Source: Sclerodactyla briareus
Lineage: Eukaryota; Echinodermata; Holothuroidea; Dendrochirotida; Sclerodactylidae
NCBI GenBank assembly: GCA_026419785.1
Contig: JAODTK010002843.1
Coordinates: forward strand, 62,001 to 126,000
Reading direction: 5' to 3'
Length of the DNA stretch: 64,000 nt
The first letter of the stretch is position 1. Each line of letters starts with the position of its first letter. The translations under genes were made by a program, and so were the position numbers. Positions 37,975 through 48,400 of this stretch are shown here, one piece after another. The notes under the pieces are model-generated. The model searched no databases and was not told where the DNA came from. It worked only from the letters and a program-made list of their open reading frames with translations.

Positions 37975-38110
37975 TTGAAGTCCATAAATTATTGTTGTAT
38001 CGCACAGGTGTGAACACTCCTATTGAAATAAAACACTTTTTACTCGACGTCAGATAAATTATCGTTTCGTATTGCACAAGTGTGAACAGCCCTACTCGAC
38101 GATTTCACAT
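37975..38110. repeat. Short direct duplication, ~75 bp spacing
   Basis: ATAAATTATTGTTGTATCGCACAGGTGTGAACA-like text (37984) recurs as ATAAATTATCGTTTCGTATT then GCACAAGTGTGAACA (38054). Only two units, moderately diverged. Confidence 0.6.
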
Positions 38111-39330
38111 ACCTTTTAGTCTGTCGTTTTTTCAGCTATCCGAATTCGACAATGAAATGAAGAAGATCGAAATAATTAATTATTTCATTTCGATAAAATA
38201 GCTTCTCATTCCGCGGTAGAAACCTCAAGAATGCACACAGGTCATAGAGCAGGGTCTTAGCTGTGGACCCCGTTCAAGGGGCTAGTTTCTAATTATGATA
38301 TGAACACAGAACTGCTCATCATTCCAGCTACTCTAGTAGGCTCATCCCTTGGCACGTGATCGTTAGGTATGTGGGTAGGCGCAGTCCTACCCAATATTCA
38401 ATTGTTTTTTTTTTCGAAGGGCTCCATACGCAATAAAAGCCATATGTGTATAGTTTCAGGTTGGGAAAGTTACTCAACAGTCTTATAAATGCTTGGCAAG
38501 TATATATCACTGTGTGAGGATTACTGGTATTGTGAGATGCGCCCTGGCCGGAAAGGGTGTGGTTGTATTGAAGATAATGTTGGGGACAGATTAGTGTATA
38601 GTGGTGATCAAACCAATTATGCCTAGGAGGACAGGTAGGAGGCCTGATGCTTAGCCTTGCCGATTCCCCCACATTAGGCCCAATATAGGTCAGTAATGCA
38701 AGCAGGGTCCCTATGGTCGTAGTGGAAAGATTTAAGCTTCTTGTGTTTCTCCCCTGAAATATCCTCTGGACACCCTTCAGCCAGTCATAGGATAAATAAT
38801 TCCAAATAATCTTGTACCTTACTGACAGTTATAGTGTACAGGCCCTAATTTGTGATTGCTATTCCCCTTATCCTGGGAACCAGCACGCACTTCCACAATC
38901 TCAAGTGCAAAATGCTGCTGGAGAGCTCACGTTGTTACTCGCCTTTCTCCACGTAAGCCCTACTCATTGCCTGGTGGGACGAAGCAGTTGAGACAATGTG
39001 CCTTGCTTGAGAAACGCTGATAAATTATCTAGAATCGAGTCCACAGTCCGTCGATCCTTAGTCTTGAGCTCGCACATCTGAGCTAATCCCGATCTCCTCC
39101 GTGTTCTTGGTTATTTTGGAAAAACTGGGATATGAATTTAGATAGATATCTATATGAGGTTTTTTTTCCTAACAGGATTCCTCCTCTGGGCCATAGAAGC
39201 CAGTTGAAGAATTTAAAAGATGCAACTTTCTCCTACATACACCTTTCACAGTTTTTCGGCAAATTCGAGGTGGAATGAATAAATGAATAAAAAGTCGTTG
39301 TGTCAAGTCTATTACCTGAAATTTTGATTT
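38110..39330. other. Intronic stretch without recognised features
   Basis: A 114-codon minus-strand open frame (38328-38672) shows no family features. No exon or repeat recognised. Confidence 0.4.
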
Positions 39331-39354
39331 CATTGATAATACCTTGCCAAACTA

Positions 39355-39725
39355 TTCCTACATTCCACTTACCCCACATTACCCATATTATGCCTTGCAC
39401 TATGGTATGGAGGACAGAGGTATGTTATACGAAGGGGATTGTGTTCCATTCAACATATTTGGATTTTCTATAGGATTCAGTCCAGTGCTCATTTTCCTGA
39501 TACTATCTTTGCAAACCATTTTCTATAATCCCCTATCCCACATTAACCCCATATCGGCCTGGCCCTATTGTACAGACGACATAGGTAAGGCTATCAAAGG
39601 GATTACCAGAGCCCTTGCGTTTCATTCCACATATTTGGATTTTTTCTATAGGAATTCTTCCAGTGCTCCTTCCCCCGATCATAACATCCAGCATGTTTTC
39701 AATATGGCCCTTATTTATATTTTTA
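39355..39725. repeat. Tandem duplication, ~172-bp unit, about two copies
   Basis: CACATATTTGGATTTT with TATAGGATTCAGTCCAGTGCTC occurs near 39450 and again near 39625. The preceding ACCCCACATTACCCATAT (39371) recurs as CCCACATTAACCCCATAT (39537). The 129-codon open frame across it (39344-39733) is hydrophobic and repeat-derived, not a gene I can recognise. Confidence 0.65.
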
Positions 39726-39834
39726 CCCACTAACAGAAGGTTGGGAATGTCAGTTGCAAGAATGAAAAAACCCCCATAGGAATGCCAACCTAGTTTATCT
39801 CATTTTTTTTTTTCTCGCTCATGCTTCTCTGCAG

Positions 39835-39937
39835 TGGACCCCAAGAGTATCCTCTACAATGGGAGGTCTGCGATTGCTCAGATATATGACTTGTTAGTTG
39901 GAAATTATACCATAGAGGGAAGGCCACAACCCTTTCG
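39835..39937 (+). CDS. GTF3C1: Probable GTF3C1 exon (start of next winged helix)
   Basis: A very strong acceptor (CTCGCTCATGCTTCTCTGCAG, ends 39834) precedes an open frame that accepts phase 1 from the 36.0 kb exon: MDPKSILYNGRS, AIAQIYDLLVGNYTIEGRPQ, PFR, then a GTAATT donor (39938). Vertebrate GTF3C1 has MLTQTYDLIERRGTKG just before the winged helix; AIAQIYDLL is a close match (Q-YDL). The stretch after that does not align, and the outgoing phase (2) does not fit the next exon's phase 0, so an additional exon or a slip must intervene. Confidence 0.45.
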
Positions 39938-39939
39938 GT

Positions 39940-40560
39940 AATTGACCACAGATGGAGTTGGGAGACCCTCATTCCTATATTCAGATATATGGTCCGGTCC
40001 TCCAATGGTGTATGTTTCCTTTCATCCTGTCCCCTCGTGCTTCTGCTTCTTAATGGGTATTGTTATCGCTGCTTCACCTCCGAGCGGTCAGTCATATTAT
40101 ATCTGGAAAACTGTAATTATACCCATGGTGGTGTAAATAACAGGTGGCTCAGCACTATGGGTGACATCAGTTCATAGTGGATGACACCAGTACTAAGACA
40201 ACCAAAGTCACATTCCCTCTTGTAAAAAGGTATTACAGCATTTTGGGAAGCCCCTTCCTCCACTCAAAACCTGCAACCCCCAAATTGGCCATTGACAAGT
40301 ATACATTCATGTTACACAGAATGGATCAAATCTCCATTGTCAGGAACGGCTCGACTTCTTTATTTCAGCTTCCATCAATTGAAACCAGTACAAATCAGGA
40401 ATCTGAGAAAAATTTTCTCCCCATAAAGTTTGATTTGATGTTATTGCTACAGTGCAGGATGCCAATTATGAACGGTTCAAGTAGTAACCCTTGATAGGTT
40501 AACCTGGGTTGGCTTGGTGCAAATGGCTTAGTGCTTGGGATCCTATCAAGGCAAGGGTGT
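39940..40560. other. Intronic stretch without recognised features
   Basis: A 105-codon plus-strand open frame (40177-40494) has no family signature and no splice context. Nothing else recognised. Confidence 0.35.
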
Positions 40561-40562
40561 AA

Positions 40563-41573
40563 AGGTGCTTTCACCCGCCAAGCGAGGCGAGGCGAACTGA
40601 GCGATTTGTAAATACGAATTGGAAACAATGTCACTCGCCCCCGGGTTTCACACTGGGGGGGGGGGGGGGGGGCCAGCGAGCGAATGAAGCGACTTGACTG
40701 TCGCTAGTGAAAACCCCCCCCTCCCGCCCTCGCTTAATTTGGACCAATTTATTTCGCTTGAATCGCTGACTGACTACACGTGCCGTGGATCTTTTTGATG
40801 TTTTCAGTGGCAGGTATAAGCATATGCACGTATGTAGACTTTGGACATAGGATCTATGTACAATAAGGTAAAGTTTCGAACATGGCAGCAGCTTAATCAG
40901 CACTGATATTTTCCAAGTTTGGTAGCTGAAAAGGAGTCATTGTGGAGAAGAAGTCACCCACACTCCGGGGTGGATTCTAACCAAGGTTGTTAGTTTGTGA
41001 GTACATGCCCGAACCACTCTGCCCACACACCTGTCCATCCGAGCTTCCACCCCAAGTTCCAGTACGTCTCTGCCATAGAGGTTTATGTCATTTTGGCGAC
41101 CGAGATGCGAGGTGGCCAGGCATGTAACAGATGTTCTATGAATTCACATGTCGATACCACACCAACTAGCGCCCCACTGGGACAAATAAAGAAAAATAGA
41201 ACAAAATAAAAATAGCCACCTCCGTTTAGTCGATATGAAAAATAGTTTCGGGCAACTCATCGACGTGTCTTCATTCGGAAATAGTCCCTGAACTTTTCTC
41301 AAGTCCTGTCTCAGTCACTCATAAGGTGGTTGTATTCCCCATATCGCTCCCCTGATGTTGATGTGGTGCACCCACTGTCTCGTTTTTTTTTCTCGCCCTC
41401 CAACAGATGAAAGCAGCTACGCGCTTATTTTTTACTTATAAAAGCAGGCCACTGAGAAGAAATGAACAACCCTTCGCTTAAGCTGTATGCTCTCGCAGTG
41501 TGTACTCACCAGCGAGCGCATTCGCTGGCGATGAACGATCGCTTCGCTTCGCTTCTGGCGGTGGTAAGCACCT
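40563..41573. mobile_element. Harbinger-like non-autonomous DNA element (1.0 kb)
   Basis: The left end AGGTGCTTTCACCCGCCA and right end, in reverse, AGGTGCTTACCACCGCCAG form terminal inverted repeats extending about 35-40 bases with GCGA-type repeats (AGCGAGGCGAGGCGA on the left, AGCGAAGCGAAGCGA on the right). Both sides are flanked by TAA (40560-40562 and 41574-41576), the 3-bp TWA target duplication typical of PIF/Harbinger elements. The interior holds a G-run (40656-40673) and palindromic GCGAGCGAATG text, but no transposase. It is therefore a MITE-like or internally deleted element in a GTF3C1 intron. Confidence 0.75.
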
Positions 41574-41576
41574 TAA

Positions 41577-43015
41577 CCAACCCCACCTGCTCCCAGGACG
41601 ATCGGTGAAACCCCAGGATATGGACTACCTACTTGGAACCTGGAGGTTGTGGATATGTTGCCTGACATATTTGCCTAAGATGACGATAAGTACCGGAAAC
41701 AAACCTAGAACGTCCCCCTAGGGGGGGGGTTCCCTGCATACGCAGAAAACCAGGAAGCCAAGACAGAGAACTCGCCAATCACAGCCACCTCTAGAAAGAT
41801 GCTTGATGCTTTCTGAAGTTCTTGCATGTTAATGTGATACCCACTCTGATAACCTCTCAGAGGAAGTACAAAATTTTGGTCACACAAACCTATTTTCAAG
41901 GGAAAGATATGTTTTGGGACTTTTTGCAAATTTGGAAAAACCATGATATGGCCCCTGGAATACACAGATTTCCACTTTTACCAAGTTCCAGGAAAAACAT
42001 CTGACGTTCACTTTTCATGTCATGTATAGTCCTCTGTGGTAATTAGGTAATGAAAAGCCTGAAAAAAATAGTGGAAAATAGGGTTCTTCTCCAGACTCCT
42101 TAGTAACCCCAGTACACATATTCAGCATTTTGGAGCTCCTCTGCAGTATCTATCATTAAAATAATAATATATAGGTGGTATGCAGAAGTAAATCAAATCA
42201 AAATTGAAGACTTACATGGGAATGCCAATAGTATTCCTTCTAGGTACCGCCCAGGGCACTTTCCAAAAAATGTTCAGAGGAGGTGCTAATGAGATATCGA
42301 GGGCCTGGATACGAAGGCTTTCAGCCTTGTAGGTTATTGATAGACACACAAAACACCATTACGCACCAGTAGGCTAATATTAGGCTAATTGTTATAAATC
42401 GCACACCCTAGGATTTAACACGTTCATAGGATATTTCGGACGAATAAAGCTGTATCACCGGAATACCATGGCCTAACAGTACTTCATACATTCATGTAAT
42501 TATTGATATATGCAATGAATTATTGCCGACTGAGCTGGAACAGGACACGTTAACGTTAGCTAGTGTAATGTTCCCATCTAAAGTGTCGTTCTCCGCCAGT
42601 AGTGCTTCCACAAATTGGAAGGAGAAAAATTAGAGGGACATGTTTAGTGTTCATGGGAGGAGCATGTTGCCTAAAGTATCGGAACTTGTGATAGCACTGT
42701 AGTATGGAACTGCATGTGGATGATAACATCCGTTATGTACTGCAATCAGTGTGGAAATGGCCGCTTTCTAGCCAGGTTCTAGATCAAATGTCAGCGACAT
42801 GATGGCCTGGGAAATCTTGAAATCATTCTTGAATTCATCATTTGAAAAGTTACAATTCTATGCATATACTGGTACACACCTACCCTCCTTGACTATTTGA
42901 GTGCATTTTCTTTGTCTTTTGCTATTTGGAATCTTCAAAAAATTGACGAATTCTCTAAATCGTCCGGGACTACCGGAGACCAGTATACTAGCGATATTTG
43001 AACTCCTCATCTTGC
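41577..43015. other. Intronic stretch without recognised features
   Basis: Mostly AT-rich. The exon coding the residues just before the 43.0 kb winged-helix exon should lie in or near here but was not recognised. Confidence 0.4.
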
Positions 43016-43017
43016 AG

Positions 43018-43137
43018 GACATACACAGATGCTTGCAGTTGACCATACCTAACATAAGAGTGTTCACTAAGAGACTGCAGAAGATGAACCTAATAAAGGG
43101 AGAGCTCATCAACAGCGGCAAGCAGAAGTGTGTTTGG
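43018..43137 (+). CDS. GTF3C1: GTF3C1 winged-helix exon
   Basis: The acceptor TTTGAACTCCTCATCTTGCAG ends at 43017; the donor GTATGT begins at 43138. The exon is exactly 40 codons, phase 0 to 0, with no breaks: DIHRCLQLTIPNIRVFTKRL then QKMNLIKGELINSGKQKCVW. It aligns without gaps over 27 residues to vertebrate [27 protein letters not shown], followed by a basic beta-wing (GKQK against GRQR). In TFIIIC220 such winged helices bind DNA around the B box. This is the cleanest exon in the window. A CR1-like LINE fragment begins about 30 bases downstream. Confidence 0.75.
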
Positions 43138-43164
43138 GTATGTGGTATCTATTCTTCCTCAGTT

Positions 43165-43545
43165 GCACTGGTACCGGTTTCCAACAGAATACAATTTGAG
43201 GTTCGTCTGCTCACCTATTAAGCACTTCATGGAATGGCACCAGCATACCTGAGTCATCTGATTAATTGCAAGCCTGCTACACGTTCACTCAGATCATCGA
43301 ACCAACTCTTGCTCCATGTTCCCAGGTGAGACTCCGGTCATTTGGTCGACAATCCTTCTCCTATGCTTGTCCCACCCTTTGGGATTCCTCCCGCTGCATA
43401 TCAAGACTGCACCAAACATCAACATTTTCAGAATAGATTGAATGAAAACTTACCTTTTTTATGCTTTCCTGACACAACACCACTTAGCATTGGTTTCCTC
43501 TGGATATGGCGCTAATAAATGTGTATTTCTTTATTTATATATTTA
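43165..43545 (+). mobile_element. CR1/L2-like LINE 3' fragment
   Basis: Reads PVSNRIQFEVRLLTY, ALHGMAPAYLSHLI, ATRSLRSSNQLLLHVPR, RLRSFGRQSFSYACPTLWDS then LHQTSTFSE and KLTFFMLS. These match the C-terminal end of CR1-type RT ORFs (LPV--RI-FK-LLL-YKALHG-AP-YLSDLL...SLRSS....GDRAFS-AAP-LWN-LP...FK-LKTHLF). The 3' sequence TATGGCGCTAATAAATGTG (43507) followed by AT-rich tail resembles the ends of such elements. It is 5'-truncated and lies immediately after a GTF3C1 exon donor. Confidence 0.85.
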
Positions 43546-43549
43546 TAGC

Positions 43550-44335
43550 TGCCTGCATTTTACTAGCTGAATATTAGCCACCTGGCATTGACCTCTCCTG
43601 GCAATCCGCTTTGCAATCGGTATGTTAGAGTGATCACTGCTCGGATCCATAATTGAATCACTGGATACCCCCCATACAATCGAACATTTTTCTGAATGAA
43701 CCACCCGACCCCAGTTATCGTTGGTTCGATACCAGGTCACTCAGACTGAATGCCTCAAAATGGCACCTTGATGGCCTGTTTAGCATATACTTCATATTTA
43801 TAGGGAAACCCTATCACCAACCCAGAATAATCCAGAAAGTTTAACACATTTGTTGTAAATGTGGTATTGGTGGTTCACACTAAACATTGCAAGCCGGTTA
43901 ACCGCTGACGTGTATATTACTTCATGTGGGTGTAAATGTCTATCTCATTTGATTTTGTGATGGTTTCCATGCCCCCCAAATCACATTTTAACAAAGTTGC
44001 CCCAACGTAGTCTACATCCACAGTTTTGCTCAAAAATTGCAAAATTTACCTCAGGTGACTTCAAAACTTTCAAGTGTTCTCCATTTTTCAGGACCAGACG
44101 TAGTTCTACATATGTTTTTTTTTACCAAGTCTCTCAAATTAACAAGCTCCAATCGTGTGGGGATGCCCACTTTCGAACCCATCAAAGGTGTCACTATATA
44201 GCAGACGTGTGTGCCAAGGTTCTGCTCAATTGGACATTGCACCTGCCACTGAGACAATGAAGCCAAAACCTAATATTCCAAAAGTGGGAATATATTAACC
44301 CATTACCATGAGTTTTTCTTTATTCTTCCTGTATT
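43550..44335. other. Intronic stretch without recognised features
   Basis: Nothing identified; overlapping open frames on both strands near 43997-44266 are opposite-strand shadows of one another. Confidence 0.4.
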
Positions 44336-44340
44336 ACAGC

Positions 44341-44430
44341 TTTTACCAATTGACCCGCATGCAAGCCTGCCGTACTGGAAGACTCCAGGACACTCCTGGG
44401 AAACGAGAAACAGGGAGCTCTCACGGAGAG
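44341..44430 (+). CDS. GTF3C1: Probable GTF3C1 exon (30 codons)
   Basis: The acceptor TTTCTTTATTCTTCCTGTATTACAG-type tract (ends 44340) is excellent; the donor is GTGAGT (44431). Phase 0 in and out, matching the preceding 43.0 kb exon and the next one. It reads LLPIDPHASLPYWKTPGHSW then ETRNRELSRR. The vertebrate protein after the winged helix has a [20 protein letters not shown] segment; only the charged RE-R character compares. Identification rests mainly on splice sites, exact codon length and phase. Confidence 0.45.
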
Positions 44431-44434
44431 TGAG

Positions 44435-45530
44435 TAGAAACAAGTCAATGGTACACTCTGTACATGACATGAAACCTCAACCCCCTGCGTACCTCTATTA
44501 GGAGTGCCGCCTGCCAGTTGCATATTGATTGAGAGAACTTAAAGTGAACTTGTCAGCACTATAAATCAAAGACACAAGATGCAATGTACTGCTGAATTTC
44601 ATCCCTTACAGTGGCAAAATCTAGCCTTTTCCTCGCTGGTCTGCGAACCACTTGTTGGGTTCAGATGGTAGGAAGAATGGTAACTTTCCAGATTTTTTCT
44701 GCATGGTTTAGAAGGTGACTAAAGGAAAGAACTATCATATCTGCAAATTGAAGATGCCATGTAAATCCACATGGCATAGTGTTTTGTATTGGGTGATTTG
44801 GAAAGTTTCACTCAGCTCCGCTGAAAATATTCTAGAAAATGTGCATCAACTATATTGAAAAGTTAGCTTAGTCGATACCGATCTACGAGAAGAACTTCAG
44901 TCAAAACACTAGAGCACTCAAATCCTTTTTTTCTTCTGGAGAAAATGGTGATCAGTTCACAAATTTAAAAAAAGCCAGCCGGCCGCACCTATTCCACATT
45001 CCACATTCTAGAGTTTTGACCTGATACTATAGTTTCAACGGATTTTTTTTTCATTGTATCTTTAATATCTCAATACACTAGACACTACAGTATGGTAGCC
45101 TCGTGGCTGGAAAAGAGGACATGAAAATAAGGCTGAATGGAACTTTGAGATGAAACTTTGTATGTGGTATTGACTTTGGATGAACAGGTTCCCATTGCAT
45201 TTTGGATGAGTATTTAGCCTATTCTATGTATTTTATCGTTTGAGCTTGGTTGGGAAGATTGCTGACAAACCATTGGCGATGTAGTTTGGCATGTAGGTAC
45301 AGGATATTGGGTAGATGAACTGATTTGAATTGCATCTTTAGCAGACAGTAAGTTTTGTCAGATTCCCACCAACGCTGTGTATGTGGTCGTCCCTCCAATC
45401 CTGAGTAATTCAAATGTGATTTGGGTCCTTGAGGTCATTCAGTGTCTAATTTGCATTACGTATGTACATTCCCAAAATTTGTAATGATATCCCGGGTGAT
45501 CTGTTGTACACATTTGGCCCTGAGATTAAA
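44435..45530. other. Intronic stretch without recognised features
   Basis: AT-rich, no exon or repeat landmark recognised apart from ordinary homopolymers. Confidence 0.35.
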
Positions 45531-45534
45531 ATGA

Positions 45535-45605
45535 GAGGTTTGCATCCTTGCCAGGCATTGTATAGGTTTAATCCTTTGCACGGCAAGTATAACCATGAAG
45601 CTGCT
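45535..45605 (+). mobile_element. SINE tail fragment
   Basis: TTTGCATCCTTGCCAGGC to CTTTGCACGGCAAGTATAACC matches the 3' body of the tRNA-derived SINE at 33085-33150. The head is missing or unrecognisable. Confidence 0.55.
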
Positions 45606-45647
45606 AACCAGTTCAGGGTTCCAGTTAATGAGATGATAAGATATTGT

Positions 45648-45765
45648 GTCAAAGGTCATAAATGAACAATGGCTTCCCTACTTTAATGAACCGTGTGTCC
45701 GACATCTTTTGAAACGTCCTGCCAAGAATCACAAATCCTGCCAACACAAAACTTCACAGATGCCC
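45648..45765 (+). repeat. Repeat family E, copy 1 (inverted relative to 56.9 kb)
   Basis: GTCAAAGGTCATAAATGAAC, AATGGCTTCC, ACATCTTTTGAAAC and AATCCTGCCAAC correspond in order to the reverse complement of 56935-57055. A C-run (45771-45788) follows. Confidence 0.7.
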
Positions 45766-46121
45766 CCCTCCCCCCCCCCCCCCCCCCCATACTTATCTGC
45801 AATAACATCAGAAAACATGGGGTGTATTGGTTGCGTTTTCGAACAGAGGTGACAGTTTAAAAAATAAGCTGGGAGGAATCTCATCTATATTCCTTCCAAA
45901 CTGTTCAGTGGTGAGCATGACCACTACAAAAAACTACGAACTGGCTCATTACTAGCTCGGCCCAGATGACAAACTCTCCTGTGGTATCCCAAGAAAGAAA
46001 GAAAGAAAGCACCCTAGGAGCCATATGGGATATTCTGGTTTGCATCATTGTCATTGGATCTTTGACGAGGCACAAGCACTCACAACTGAGGATATAATTC
46101 TGTTTATTCTTCAATCAACAG

Positions 46122-46285
46122 CCAGTGAAGTTTGGCAACACACAAGTCGATGAGGATATCAACCCCCTCAATAACCTAGGGGAAAGAACCCGGTCCTCCA
46201 CTCCAGTTCAGGACTTAACATCAGAGCGGCGGCCAAAAGAGAAAAAGATATATCATCTGGAGCCTACTCAAGACTGAAGTCACAG
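46122..46285 (+). CDS. GTF3C1: Probable GTF3C1 exon (disordered linker)
   Basis: The acceptor TCTGTTTATTCTTCAATCAACAG-type tract ends at 46121. The frame continues phase 0 from the 44.3 kb exon and is open for 51 codons: PVKFGNTQVDEDINPLNNLG, ERTRSSTPVQDL, TSERRPKEKKIYHLEPTQ. It is polar, with Ser/Thr and basic clusters, as expected for the linker that precedes the third winged helix of GTF3C1 (vertebrate ...KPHETYRLLKRRN). A stop appears about ten bases before the likely donor (GTTGGC, 46286); with one slip the frame reads LKSQ up to the donor. No direct sequence match to the vertebrate linker is claimed. Confidence 0.45.
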
Positions 46286-46289
46286 GTTG

Positions 46290-47640
46290 GCTTCTTCCTG
46301 TTGTGAAGGTTAAGTTTAATGATTGATACCACCTACCCTCCCCCAGGCGTGGGGAGGTTTATGTGAAAAGCCCTATGAATGAGTAAAACGTTAGTTAAAC
46401 TTGGAAATATGTTATAAAATATAAAATATGCACCAGGGGTGAGCCCAGTAGAAGAGTAGCCAAAAGAAGATGTGTTGTACATCTAAATTCCAGTGGATTA
46501 TCTTTAGAGTCAAATTGACCAGCATGTGCCTTGGTATCAGCATTAGGCTGTTGGTGCTCAGTCATCCGTGTTGAAATCTATACTGACTGCAACGTCAGGG
46601 GAAAAAAAGAGGGAGGCATTCTGGGGGGGGGGGGTGGGAGGGTGTATCAGAGTAAATATAGTTGTGTTAAGACAATATAGGAAGCATGACGGAAACGTAT
46701 GAACGTATTATGTGTTACACGTGTGAGACCAGTGTGGCCGTCCTGCAGTAAGATCGCTTTAGGTTTCTATGAAGTGTAACAACCTGTGCCAGTTGTGTGA
46801 TGTAGATGTGCACGTTACGATTGCGTGTTCGGGGGTAGTGACCGTTAAAAATCCTTGAATTACATAAGTTTTTAGCCTGTGTGTTGAATGATGTCACATC
46901 GTAGGGACAATGTGAAAAGTGAGTGACTTCGTCTAGGAAGATCAACGTATACGGCATTTGGTTGACGGGTTTTTACATGTGCAGTAGGTCAAACATTACA
47001 TCATACCATGGTTGCATTGCTGTTGTAGTGGAATCTAAAGCTCCCTATTGTCCTCAATGCAATGATCATGCTGAAGAGCCTCTAGTGGCGCCTTCTGTTC
47101 CCTTGATCTATATCAGTGGGTCAATCAGTCTGAGCAGGATTGTTTGGTCTTTTTCAATCATTTTGTTTGTGATGCCTAATAATCACATCATTGTGTTAGA
47201 GCTGCTATGAGTATTGCAGCATTGTTACTGACAACTGTTTCAACCTGCTATATACGTATGTGCAGGATTCATATTCCCTAATAATTTTTTTTAACTCTAC
47301 TGTGTAGCATTGCTATAATGCACTCTCATTGACTCGGCTCATTAACGCCACAAAACTCTATGCTGGCAGCAATATGTGGGAAGTCGTAAGATATATGGTG
47401 TGGGGTTCCAGTCAAACACGTTGCCTGAAGCTGAAGAAGAGCCGAAGCCTGAACAAGGCTAGAATTAATGTGGTGGCGAGTTGATTCCTGAGAGCAGGTC
47501 AGTCTGACTGCTGTCGAAGGGAACCCAAGGCTGCCATAGTAGTGTAAAACAATCCTCGCATACCCTCCAATAGAGTACCAACTGGTTGTTCATCTAGAAG
47601 GGTAAGAAATAGGCACTCAAACATCTGCCTAGCACAAGTG
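46290..47640. other. Intronic stretch without recognised exons
   Basis: Contains a G-run (46623-46634). Open frames on both strands at 46715-47210 overlap and are unassigned. The YRLLKRRN-type winged-helix exon expected downstream was not found. Confidence 0.35.
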
Positions 47641-47649
47641 TGTTCAAAT

Positions 47650-48370
47650 ATAATAAGGTGACTGGTGAACTGGTATACTGGTGAACGGTAGTAATTGGCG
47701 AACTGGTATACTTGTGACCTGTATAATGATGACCTAGTATATCGTGAACTGGTAAGCTGGTGAACTGGTTATTATGAACTGTATATTGGTTGAACTGGTT
47801 AATTGGTAACCTGGTATACTGGTGAACTGGTATACTGTAACTGGTATATCTGTTATCTGGTGAACGGTATACTGGTGAACTGGTATATTGGTGAACTGGT
47901 ATACTGGTGAACTGATTTATTGGTGAACACTGGTATACGTGACTGTATATTGGTGACTGGTATATGGTAACTGGTATCTGGTGAACGGGTAATTGGTGAA
48001 GCTGGTATATTGGTTAACTGGGTATATTGTGAACTGGTATTTTGTTAACTGGTGTAATTGGTGAACTGGTATATTGGTGAACTTGTATAATTGTGAACTG
48101 GTATACTGTTGACTGTATCTGGTGAACTGGTAAACTGGTATATTGTGACTGGTATATGGTTGAACCCCTGTACACTGGTTGACTGGTGGTATACTGATGA
48201 CTGGTATATTGGTGAACTGGTATATCATGGTGAACTGGTATATTGGTGAACTGGTAATCGGTATAACGGGGAACTGGTTCTATTGGGTGACCGGTATACT
48301 TGAAGTGTTATCGGTGAAGCTGGTATACTGGTGCACTGGTATATCGTGACTGGTATACTTGTGAACAGCA
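47650..48370. repeat. Minisatellite, ~16-bp unit (ACTGGTATACTGGTGA)
   Basis: Roughly 45 variants of GGTGAACTGGTATACT follow one another for 720 bases, with frequent single-base losses. A minus-strand open frame (47917-48228, rich in QYTS/FTNIPV) is a translation of the repeat, not a gene. The right edge is about 30 bases from the hAT-like copy 2. Confidence 0.9.
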
Positions 48371-48400
48371 TTGTGACCTGATTTGAGGCATAACCAATAG

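Noticed and set aside
47917-48228. 103-codon minus-strand frame (QYTS/FTNIPV repeats)
   Set aside because: Direct translation of the ~16-bp minisatellite.
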